Origin: Dromaius novaehollandiae
Lineage: Eukaryota; Chordata; Aves; Casuariiformes; Dromaiidae
Assembly (NCBI RefSeq): GCF_036370855.1
Contig: NC_088117.1
Location: forward strand, 9,052,001-9,116,000
Length of the DNA stretch: 64,000 bases
Direction of reading: 5' to 3'
The notes below the pieces were generated by a model. The model was not told the DNA's origin and did no database searches. It was given only the letters and a program-made list of their open reading frames with translations. Positions 31,001-41,900 of this stretch are shown in pieces. How positions within the stretch are numbered: position 1 is the stretch's first letter; each line of letters opens with the position of its first letter. A program made the translations under genes and the position numbers.

Positions 31001-33172
31001 TGCCTTTCAACAGCTGCAACAGGGGAGACGGAGCACCATGCAAGCTGGAATGCTCTCCAACTCTCCAGCATCACTCCACAAAGATGCGGTAAAATGGCAG
31101 TTACCACCTGCAGCAATACAACTTTAAAGATTTCTTGATAGTGATGGGCGCAATTTAAAGACACAATCGTGGAGGCGAAAAGCATTTCTGTCCTTTCTGG
31201 CTTAGCCTTACAGGTTGTCCAATACTTTGTGTGTCCTGCAAGCCCTTCCAGTAAACCCCAGCTAGTCTCCAAACAGTAATTCAACTGTGCTTCAGCTGTG
31301 TTGCATATTTGCTAAATCTGAGGCTCAAAAGACAGAGGACAATTGACACAGCTTTAGCCACAGCAAGACATCACCACCAGCAGACTCCTGATCTCCAGGC
31401 AACAGCTCACTCTCATAGGAGAATCTGCTCCCTGACTGACTGGTGGTCTCATAGCACATTAAGCAAACGACAAGATTCACTCTGCTGCCAGCTTTAACAA
31501 CTGTCACACCTAGAGAAGCTGCTGTCCTCGTGGCAGGCAGCTTTAAAACTGGCAACCTCCCAGCACAGCAAATATGTTGCAATAGTCTCTTTCTACGCAC
31601 TAAAAGTCTGGAAATGCTTTGCAAAATCCTCTTCCAGACAGCAGCTAACATCAGCACACCAGAGAGGCACAGTAAAGTGGGAGGGAGCACTTCATTGCAA
31701 GAGCAGTTTCACAGGGGCTCGATTAACGTGGAAAGCAAGGCGAACACCCCTGCGGTGCTACACCGTGAGTTGCTCTGAAGGATTTGCTACAGTCCCAGCG
31801 ATAAGGGGAGCAACATTCCCAACTGTGCTCCAAAACGGAGTCAGTGCCCCTTGCAGACATGCCTCCTTGCCCCGAGCCGCCTGAGGCCAGCCCGTGCGTA
31901 CGTGTGCCTGATTTCGGTGGCTTTACCTGGGTGATCAAAGTTGTACTGCCCCTTCAGTGCCTTGGCCTTCTGGTCGGTGGTGAGCACCTTGTAGAACCTG
32001 TCTTGGCTGAGAATGACGACCTTGCGCTGGCGATGGTCCACCTCGTTTTGGCCCAAGAGCTCCATGATCTTCTCGCATACTGTGGACTACGAAGGAACAG
32101 ATCACACGGAGCAGTCAGACACACCGGCCTCCTGCACCCAGCTTTGCCAACGGGAACGTTCGCAGCAGCCTGGGGAGGTGGATGAGGGGTCTCCGCTACA
32201 CGGAGCGCAAAACTAAACAGTGCCTTGCCCTTCAGGAGACCACGGGAGAGCCAGAAACATCGCCTGGCTTCGCCTGCATGAGTACACGTCCACTATGGTG
32301 CGATCTGGGGGCTTTGGCTGCCGTTAGAAACATCCCGTTGGAAGAGGCAGGGAAGGAGCACGCATGGGGGGAGGCGGGAGAGGGAAACCCAAGGAGCAGA
32401 GTTACAGTTCTACGGGTTGGAGGCAGGCGCTCTCTCTCCTTCCTGCCCTTATCAGCGCTGCAAAGAATTTACAAGCCCACGGCTTTCTTCCAAGCATCTT
32501 TCTTATCCCAGCGGCACTTAAACGGCCGCGTAGCTGCTTTCGCCAGGAAGCCGCAGCGTGCTGTAAGGACCTGCGTTCCCAACGCCCCCGAGCTGGCTTT
32601 TTTTTAAACTACATATGGCAGAAGGGGTGATCGTGATCGGGGAAGCACAGAAACGCCGTGGTTGGTCGCTCGACTACCTCGAAACCGGGTGACAAACGCG
32701 TTTCCCTGCAGAGGACCAAGGTGTCTGGACGCGCGGAGGAGAAGCGAGCTGCACCGCTCCAAGCAGCGCCGGAACAGGCCGCAGCGCCTCCCGCCCCGCG
32801 CAGACCCTCCCGCGCCCCCGGCCACACTCTGCCGGGGCGACGGCGGGCGAGGCCGGGCTGCCCCGAGGAGGCCCCTGCCCTGCCCCTGCCCCTGCCCTGC
32901 CCCTGCCCCGCACCGCCCCAGCACCGCCTCGCCCCGGCGCCGGCCCCGCTGCCACAATGCGGCCGGCGATGGCGGCGCCGCCGAGACCCCGCTGAGGCCG
33001 CGCAGAGCTCGCGGCACCTGCCGCGCCGGAGCCCGGCCACGCCGGCACCCCGGGGGGAGCGGGGGGGTCTCACCTTGCCGCTGGCGGTGCCGCCGCTGAC
33101 GCCGATGAGGAAGGGCTTGGGGTGCGGCCGCTCCGGCTCGGCGGGGCCGGCGCCGCCGCCCGCGGAGGCCAT
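28052..33172 (-). CDS. UCK1: UCK1, uridine-cytidine kinase 1 (complete)
   Basis: Cytosolic kinase of pyrimidine salvage: it phosphorylates uridine and cytidine to UMP and CMP using ATP, and also activates nucleoside analogues (established knowledge). Coding exons, in transcript order: 33172-33074, 32086-31927, 30464-30368, 30199-30057, 29956-29862, 28697-28649 and 28239-28052. They total 831 nt, giving 276 residues against 277 in human. The Walker A P-loop GGTASGKS covers residues 27-34, and its Lys33/Ser34 junction falls exactly at the first intron. Later landmarks are [28 protein letters not shown], the core [33 protein letters not shown] and the C-terminal [14 protein letters not shown]-like tail. 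The first exon is in a CpG island with Ala/Gly/Pro-rich residues 2-18. UCK2 is the alternative, but the SSSRPH tail and the neighbours fit UCK1. Confidence 0.97.
29506..29528. repeat. C23 homopolymer
   Basis: Twenty-three consecutive C on the + strand inside a UCK1 intron (G-run in the transcript sense). Its length is likely polymorphic or uncertain. Confidence 0.9.
32871..32911. repeat. CCCCTG/CCCTG minisatellite in UCK1 intron 1
   Basis: Tandem alternating CCCTG and CCCCTG units on the + strand, GGGCAGGGG in the UCK1 sense. It lies in the first intron, close to the promoter, and can form G-quadruplexes. Confidence 0.8.
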
Positions 33173-33345
33173 GGCGGGGCGGGGGGCGGGGGGCGGCGGG
33201 GCCGCGGCGGCGGCGGCGGGACGGGACAGGACGGGGCGGGGCCGGGCGGCCGGCGGCGCCGCGCGCGGGGCACGCTGGGAGTTGTAGTCCGCGGGGCGGG
33301 GGGGGCCCGGGCGGGGCGGAGCTCAGGGAACCAGTGCGATGAGCG
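33173..33345 (-). promoter_or_regulatory. UCK1: CpG-island promoter of UCK1
   Basis: Extremely GC-rich DNA upstream of the UCK1 start codon, with GC boxes (GGGGCGGGG) and a ZNF143-type element at 33274-33288. No TATA box is placed suitably. It is the likely transcription start region, inferred from composition and position. Confidence 0.75.
33274..33288 (-). promoter_or_regulatory. ZNF143 (SBS-type) binding site
   Basis: GCTGGGAGTTGTAGT is the reverse complement of ACTACAACTCCCAGC, which matches the long 'ACTACAATTCCCAGC' element bound by ZNF143, with THAP11 and HCFC1, at many CpG promoters (established knowledge). It lies about 100 bp upstream of the UCK1 ATG. Confidence 0.85.
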
Positions 33346-33364
33346 GCGCCGGCCTCAGCCGGAG

Positions 33365-33539
33365 GCCACGACATATATCCCATATATAACAGCGGCGAAG
33401 GGGTATTTATACATATATACCCACGTGTATATACTTACATGTATATGTAGAGATATATATTTACATATATACATATCTGTGTGTATATATGTCTCTCTAT
33501 ATACATACACACATATGTGTTTATATACGTGTATGTATA

Positions 33540-33596
<57 letters not shown>

Positions 33597-33700
33597 GGTG
33601 TGTGTATATATACCTACTTATAATAACCATGGACACAGGTAGATACATAGGGTGCTCTACATATATGTGCATAAATATATATTTCACCGTATAAATAAAA
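33365..33700. repeat. AT/TATG-rich low-complexity block with (AC)25 microsatellite
   Basis: A block of ATATAC, TATATG and related units surrounds an uninterrupted (AC)n tract of about 25 copies at 33544-33593. It lies between the UCK1 and PRRT1B CpG-rich promoters and is sharply different in base composition from both flanks. Open frames here simply translate the repeat. Confidence 0.9.
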
Positions 33701-33975
33701 CTTTTCATGCATTTGTCTGTTGCGTATTGAAATGTGTATAAACTTTCTGACCTATATGCAGCTTGCATGTGGTATATTACATGCTTAGTTTGCTCTGCAG
33801 CACCTGTGCCTATGTGTGCAAGCACAGGAGCGAGGGGGAGGCGGGCGGGAGGCACCCCAAAACGCTCTGCCTCCCCCCCCCTCCCGACCCCAACGGGCCC
33901 TGGCAGGGGACCCCGGGCAGGCAGGTGGGGGAGCGGCACCAGCCCTGCCGTGGTGCCGGGGGCCGCTGGCGCGGC

Positions 33976-34052
33976 CATGGGCAAACACCCTGGTCAATGA
34001 TTAATGACGGCCCGGCCCCGCGTGGCGGCGACAGCCCGGGAGCGGCTCGGCC
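33976..34052 (+). promoter_or_regulatory. PRRT1B: PRRT1B upstream region with forkhead and HNF1-like sites
   Basis: GCAAACA (33981-33987) matches a forkhead core. GTCAATGATTAAT (33993-34005) agrees with the HNF1 consensus GTTAATNATTAAC at 11 of 13 positions. Both sit within 75 bp of the PRRT1B start codon inside otherwise GC-rich DNA. The transcription start is not determined. Confidence 0.45.
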
Positions 34053-35001
<949 letters not shown>

Positions 35002-35700
35002 CGGGGGCGCGAGGCCACCGCCGTCTCCTCCCAGTGAACCCCGGGCAGGGGACGGGCTGGGAAGGGGCAGAATATGGCCGTAAAAGCATTACCGGAGCTG
35101 ACAGGACACAAATGCCCTCCCTTGCGGGACTCCCAGGCTCCAGGAGCCAGGCCGGGGAGCAGCTGCCCCTGGGAAGGGGCAGGATGGCGCCGGGGAGCAG
35201 TGATGCCGCTTGCCTTCCCCTGCAGCCGCCGCAAAGCTGAGCAGAGGCTGCTCCGCTCCGAGCGAGCCGTGCGGCAATGGCAACGCCGTGTCCGAACCCG
35301 GACCCCCAGGGCTGCTCCCCTGGGATGTTCAATCCCGTCCCTGCGGGCTGCACTTCGGGGGTGCGTGGTGCCCGGGGGCGGCAGCCCGGCTCCCGGGACA
35401 TCACGAGGAGACGTTTGCAGGACTTTCTGAGCAGAGCGACCTGCAGTCTTCCAAAATCCCAGCTGGAAACGGAGCAAAGAGCCAAGCAGCAAATGCAGGG
35501 CCACAGCACGTGGCTGCTTCACAAGGACAGCTCACTGCTCCGGCCATTCAAGCACATCAGAAACCCCCCAATAATTACTAACGGGATAAAATATTTAAAA
35601 AATGGTATATGTTGCTTCTATAGTAATTCTGCACAGATGCACATGCTGTATTGCTACTTTTTTGCTGCTGCTGTTTAAATAAAACAGGTGTATCCAAAGC
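35002..35700 (+). other. PRRT1B: PRRT1B 3' untranslated region
   Basis: Non-coding sequence from the PRRT1B stop to a poly(A) signal AATAAA at 35678-35683. It changes from GC-rich to AT-rich over its last 150 bp. No other exon was seen. Confidence 0.65.
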
Positions 35701-36465
35701 TCGCGTTTCCCATGCGCAAGGGACCCTCTCCCCACGGCATTTGTTTGCCACAAGATTCAGGTGAATTCTCCCATAATCAGTCCCCAGGGTTTCCTCCAGA
35801 AGCAGCCAGCACCAGCCACCCCGTGAGCGGGGCGGGAGGCCAGGCCGGGCCGGCGGGTGCTGGCAGGTCCCTGGGGCAGGGCCCTGCACGGGCGGCGCTG
35901 GGGGTGGCGGTGCGTAACCGTCACCAAACTCCCCCAAATGCACCCCAGACCGCGTCAGAGCGATGGAGTTGCTCAGCAGACGTTTGCAAAGCAAACAGTG
36001 GCTGCAAGGTTGCAACACGGTGCTGCCGGGGGGGATTTAAACACCAAGAAACGCCCGCACAAGCGAGGCGCTCGGGGAAGCAGCCGTGCATCGCTCCTCC
36101 CAGCCGGCTCGGCAGTGGCCCCGCGTGCTCAGCGTCTGGGCATCCTCCTCCCCAGCCGGCAGATGCGGGTTATTTCCAGAGGAATCTTGAAGCCGGGCCA
36201 GGCCTGAAATAGCACCGGACCGTTGCCGGCAATCCAGGCCGCCGCAGGGATATTTGCAGCCCTCCGCGGGCTGTCACGAGGCTGTGGTCGGGCTGCTGCC
36301 GCCCGCACGCCGGCCGCCACATGCTCCGGCATGCGAGACGCTCTTGGCCCCGCGGCACACGGGGGATTTGCAGGGTGAAAGCAAAAGCAGGGAAGGCCGC
36401 GGGAAGGGACGAGCCCGGAGCACCGCAGAAAGCACGAGGCCACACCAGCTCCAGAGGGGGATTCG
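35701..36465. other. PRRT1B-RAPGEF1 intergenic spacer
   Basis: About 0.75 kb of GC-rich sequence between the convergent 3' ends of PRRT1B and RAPGEF1. I see no gene, RNA or repeat in it. Confidence 0.55.
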
Positions 36466-38960
36466 ATTGTCACTTTAATCCACAGACTGCTGCATGCACC
36501 GTAAACAGGATCGTTAGGCAGGTTCGTTATTGGTATTTATTTGTCTTTAATATAAAAGTTACAGGTCTGAAATGTTCGCAGGAAGATGCCACCATCAGGA
36601 CGGGGTTAGTGGTAAATATATAATACAACGTAACGCCGCGGGGCGGCGGGCTGAAACCCGGGGGCTGCTTTTAGTGCTATCACCACTCACGACACTCCTA
36701 GGAACGGCCTACGCTAGAGCACACCTCCGACGGCGACGTGCCGCGGTCGGCGCGAGCGGCAGACCACGCTGCGCCCGACGCGGATTGCATTTGCTTTTTC
36801 ACAGACTTTTTTTTTTTATTTTAAATCTTATTTACAAAGAAGAAGAAGTATTACGTCCTGCTTCGAAGGCTGCGAAGCCCTCGGGGATTGCAAAGGCTCT
36901 GCCGGAGAGGGCACGCGGCTCGGGCGCCTTTTGCGCTGCTTTCGCGCAGGCCGGCTGGGGAGCGGGATCAGCCCGGCTGCTTCGGCACCGTGCGCGGAAA
37001 CATGTCCCTCGGGCTGGCCAACGCGAACGGGGAGCCGGCCGTGAGCGACTGCAGCGGGTCTGACTAAACTGCCTCACGAGCGTTTATTTAATGAGAACGG
37101 TGCAAGTCGGCGCGCTGATGAGCCCCATGCCTAAACCGTCAGGGAAAGCCAGGTCTAATCCTGTGAGCTGAGCTCGGCAGCCGTCGTCCCTCTGCCGCTG
37201 GAAGGGAGCCGGCTAAGCCGCGCACCGTCTGCAGAAGGAAGCGCTTGCGACTCGGACTCGCTGCTACTGGGAAATAAATTAAGGATGCTCGGCAGACCAT
37301 CCCGCGGATACTCCTTGCACGCCACGGCCCTAAAACCGCGGGGTTTTTGTTAGACAGGACTCTGTAAAAACCTGTGAGCACACGACGTGTTTCCGAAAAA
37401 GGCCTTGCAGGGCCGGTAAAACGCACAGCACACACTCGACACCGTGACCCACACTGTAAACAACCGAACGGGGAGAGCGAGGAAGGGGGCGACCCGGCCG
37501 GCGGGGGCTGCGCCGGGGGGGAGGACGACGGCCGGGCCGGGCCGCGCAGAGGGGACCGAGGGGCTGAATAAGGCACACCGAACAGACGGGGGTCAGCGCT
37601 GCGCGGGTGGGAAACGCCGACCCCCTCCCACGTGCTGGGCTGCCTGGGCCCCGCTGGCTCTGGGGACAGGCCCTCGCCGAGGCTTCTTCCCAAAATCGGA
37701 CCACGAAGCGCAGCACCAAGGGTTATCCAGGTGGGACCCCCCCCCCGTAACCCCCCCAAACCATTTGGCAACAACGAGAGGAGAGAGGAACGGGGTGGAG
37801 GGGACGGGCAGGCCTGGCCTGGAGCAGGGCTCCCTCCCTGCTGGCGTTTGCAATCCCGGGAACGTATCCGCTAGCTCCTCTGCCTGGATCCTGCATCCCG
37901 CCCCGCAGCCGGCTCCGCGCGCTGCCCCGAGCTCCTTAATTCCAGCACTTGGAACGACATGGTCACCGGCTGTGAATTTCATACATACTGTTTTGCTTTT
38001 TTTTTTTTCCTATAAATCCACTGGTGTTCAGACATGCATCAAAAAAATCCCCAATGGATTCTAAATACTAATATTTACAGTCTTGTATACTACAGAATTT
38101 ACTGTGCAAAAGCTAGTACCATCACTAAAAGACACGGGTTCGCAGGACGGGCGAACCGCGGTACCTCGGCTAGTCAATATTTCCAGGGCTCAAAGGGATT
38201 ACCGTCGCTTAAATAATGAGATCTGAGAGGAGGAGGGGGATACGACAACTGGAGATGGCGGGTCCCTGCCCACGTTTTCAGTGCCTCTTCCGCATCTATG
38301 ACCGGTGCCTTCCTCCCTTCGGGAAGGCGAGAGAGATCTGGGGTAAACTCAACACCCCTGTAAACAAAAGCGAGCTCTCTGAAAGCAGAGCTCCTCCGGC
38401 AGACAGCGGCGGATTCCTCCGCCCTCGTCTCCCGCGGCTAAAAGCGTTTCGAGGCGGCGTTACAGGGGCGAGGCGAACCCCCGCCTCCCGCGGCGGCTGC
38501 CTGCTGGGGGACGCTCCGGAGACAAGCGACTCGGTGGGTGCTGAGCTCCTGCTGAGCCTCCCTTAGGGATGGAAACAAAAGCTCGGGGCCTTCCGAACGC
38601 CAGCGAAACATCAGTCAGCAAATCAGCGACCCGCTGGCACGGGACCCCCCTTCCGCCAAGCTCCCTCCCCAGGTTAAAGCTGATCCATGGCACGGAGGGG
38701 CGGGAGGAGAAGGAAGGTGGGTGCAGCGAGCACTGGCTGATCTCCAGCCTCAGCTGCTGCCGGCTGGCGAGAAGGCGGCTCACGCACGCGTTGGCTGCTC
38801 TTGCGCTCAGAGCGCCCAACGTTCGCACGCCCAGTGATCGCTGCCAGCTGGGAGGGAGGGCGCGTCATCCAGTAACAGGTACAAACACTGAACTCCAGTC
38901 TCCTAGCTGCCCTCGGCGCGTCCGCGGAGCAATTCTCCTCGCTCGCACAAACCCCTTCTC
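36466..38960 (-). other. RAPGEF1: RAPGEF1 3' untranslated region (inferred extent)
   Basis: Sequence downstream of the RAPGEF1 stop, read on the - strand. Reverse poly(A) hexamers lie at 37083-37088 (AATAAA), 36536-36541 (AATAAA) and 36474-36479 (ATTAAA). The last two give a UTR of about 2.4-2.5 kb. The parts near 36520-36600 and 38040-38120 are AT-rich and look less like random GC-rich spacer. The long open frames here are GC-composition artefacts. Confidence 0.6.
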
Positions 38961-41900
38961 CTAGGTTTTCTCTTCCCGGTCTGTTTTTCTCCTCGTAATG
39001 TTCCGAGGTTTGATTTTGAGAGACAGTTCCCACAAGGCCTCCTCAGCCAGATGGTCGCTGAAATCGTTGAAGAATGACACTATATCATCATTTCTTTTGA
39101 TGTCGTAATGTCTGTAAAACCAGAGAGAACAGAAGGGCTGCAGTTAACCGAGATGCTGCTCGGGAACGCCTCCAGCCCAGAGCCGCCCCTCTGCTCCAAC
39201 GCACACCCCGCACCGCCATCTCGGCTACCTGAGCCAGCTACTCGTGACAACGACGGGACACCAGGGAGGGGGGACACATGTGACACCCACCACTGAACTG
39301 GGAAAAAAGACCACTGATCCTGTGACACTGAATTGCAACTGTGGCTTCTACTGAAAAAGAGCCTTAAGGAAAACCTTTCCTGACCGAGAGAACACAGGAA
39401 CCAGCAACAACAAAACTCTGGAGGAAAAGCTGTTGTGTGAAGAAAAGGAGTAGGGAAACTTTATGCACTGCCAGGACTCCTTAAGTTTCCATCACTCCCT
39501 TCCCTTTCCACAGCAGCTCCCGTGCCTCCGCCACCGCGGGCGGTGACCACCCCACGGCAGCATCGCAGAGCCGCCTCCGACCCCCTTCGCGGCACTCACA
39601 CTTGCTGGAAGCACCTCATGCTGTCCAGGATGTTAAACTGCTGCCAGCGCTTGGAAAAGTTCACTTTGCTGTCAATGTAATCTGGGTTTCCCAGATGGAC
39701 AAAGGTCAGGTCCTGCAGAATTAGGCCTCTGAAAGAGAGAAGGGGTGGCAGGCCAGGGAGTAGGCAAACAAGTACAGAGGTTAATCACGCACAGGCAGGA
39801 CAGCCAGCCAAAAGGCGGTTGCACATAGTCGAGTTGCCTCCCGCTGCTGGCACCCTTAGCATCACGATTTTAAACTAGAGGGGAACATCTCCCCCCCACC
39901 CCGCCAGCAAATATGAAGGTGTTTAGATCCTATCATTGCATGCAAAGCTGAGATATCTATTGCATGCAAAGCTGAGATATCCCAGGGGTGAGGCATCGTG
40001 CTGGGTCTGTTGCTCTTTCACTGTTTGCGGAGAAGACGACCAGGCTGGAAGAAGGTTGCAATGGGGCACATTGGCCGGGGGGATAAGCCTTCCTTCCAGT
40101 TTCATGCAAGATGATTTCCCTCATGTTGAGGCTTTGCTAGCAAAAGAGTCTGTGTCTCCCTTCCTCTCTCTACCTCCCCTGCCCACCTGTGTGCCTGCAC
40201 AGTGCTCCTGTGGTCCCCACCACATGAGATGCAACCTCTTCCTACAGAATTTTTACCACAGAAGAAAGCAAGACCAGGAGAATTTTTACTAGGATAAACC
40301 CAGACGCAATCTGGTATCTAGATCAGAGGGCCTGTACAGAGAAGGGCAAAGGCTTCAACCTTTCATCTGGCAACAGAATGAAGAAGCATGTGTCTGACAA
40401 GGGAGATTCCTAATTTACCAGCTCTTCTAGTCAGCAGAATCAGAGCTGACGTAGAGGAGCATGAAGCAGCTCAAAGTTGTGGGATCCATTTTACCTCAGG
40501 GGAAAATTTGTCTTTCTGTGCACAGACCCCAAAAAACCTGTGCTTAAAAAGTGTCAACTAAAGATCCAGGCACTTCATATCTCCTTTACATAGTCAATTC
40601 AAGTCAATTCACCTTTACAAAAAAAGAGAGCTGAGGCACAAAGTAAAGCATCGGAAACAGCAGGAGGTAGTCTGGGCTTTGATCGATGTTTACAAAAAGG
40701 AGTAAGATCCTCAGGGGAACAGTGGAGAGAGAAATCCAGTCATCTGATAGCAGGAATACACTGCCACAGGGAAAGGGACAGCAGTGCCCAGGGGTGTCAC
40801 CCTGCTCTTCCCTAGCACACGATGAGCTGCTCCAGAGCAGGTAGGTGGGTTTGCTATAGAGATGTGGCACACCGACGCGTTATTCTAGATGTAGGGTAAA
40901 GGCAAGTGTTCAGCTGAGCAGAAGCTGCTGAGAAATCACTGAAGGAGCTGCTTGAATGTGCAGGAGCTATGGCAGAGGAAAGACAAATCCACAACTCACA
41001 GGTAAGGTATGCAGGGAGGCTCCACATCAGCCAGAGCTGCTCGGTAGGCCCGGAAGGACGAGGAGCTGTCAATCAGCGTGCAGTACTCAGCCAGGCCCTA
41101 GCAGAAGACAAAGCCCATGGCAGCACCACTGCTATAAAACCAGCTTTCTCTGCGACATCCCCTCCAGGGACCTATGCAGGCTAGGGAGTTAATGCCACCC
41201 TGCAAACAACTCCAGTTGATTTAATAAATGTGAGCCTGACTGTGTACACAGAACCTCAACGCTTTCAGCTTCAGCAAGCCTTCAATTTGCAGGGAGGAAG
41301 ACGCTGTTCTCGCAGCCTGTAACTGTGCTGGCATTTCTGCCGCTGTCAGAATGCCCAGAAACGCTGCAGGTTTCCAGCACCGCGGCATTATACAAGCAGA
41401 GAGCGTTTATCCACCAGCTCTCCACACTGGGACATCACTGAGCTGTTCAAACCCACCCAGCCGTTTCATACTGTAACAAGACAGCCCTTTTTTCCCCCTA
41501 AAGATGAAAGTCCTTGCTGTTCCTTACCTCTGAGGTTTGTTTCTGCCACTCCAGCCTTCGGATGGGCGCAGAATCCAGTGCAGAAAGAATGGCCAGATAG
41601 GAATTAAAATTATTCAGCTTTCGTAAGTGCTGTGAAGAAGGAGAATACGTTACTCTAGAGCTCTGAAAAGCCTGCTGGCAACAAACAGTTCTATTCACTG
41701 GAATGTCCCACACTCCTACTCTTGTCCCCAGATACTTAATGAACAGTGTGTGTGATTCACAGCAAGAATCAAGCTGATACCTTCATAATTTTTATAAATT
41801 TAAGGAGCAGCCTCTCTCGGTCTTGGGCTTTCTCTTGCACCATAATTATTGAACGGACCCTGAAAGAACAGACAGAACAAAACAGAAAGAATGATAAACC

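Noticed and set aside
36572-38064. Open frames of 160-211 residues on both strands
   Set aside because: They lie in the RAPGEF1 3'UTR, are composition-driven and have no splice or start context or family similarity.
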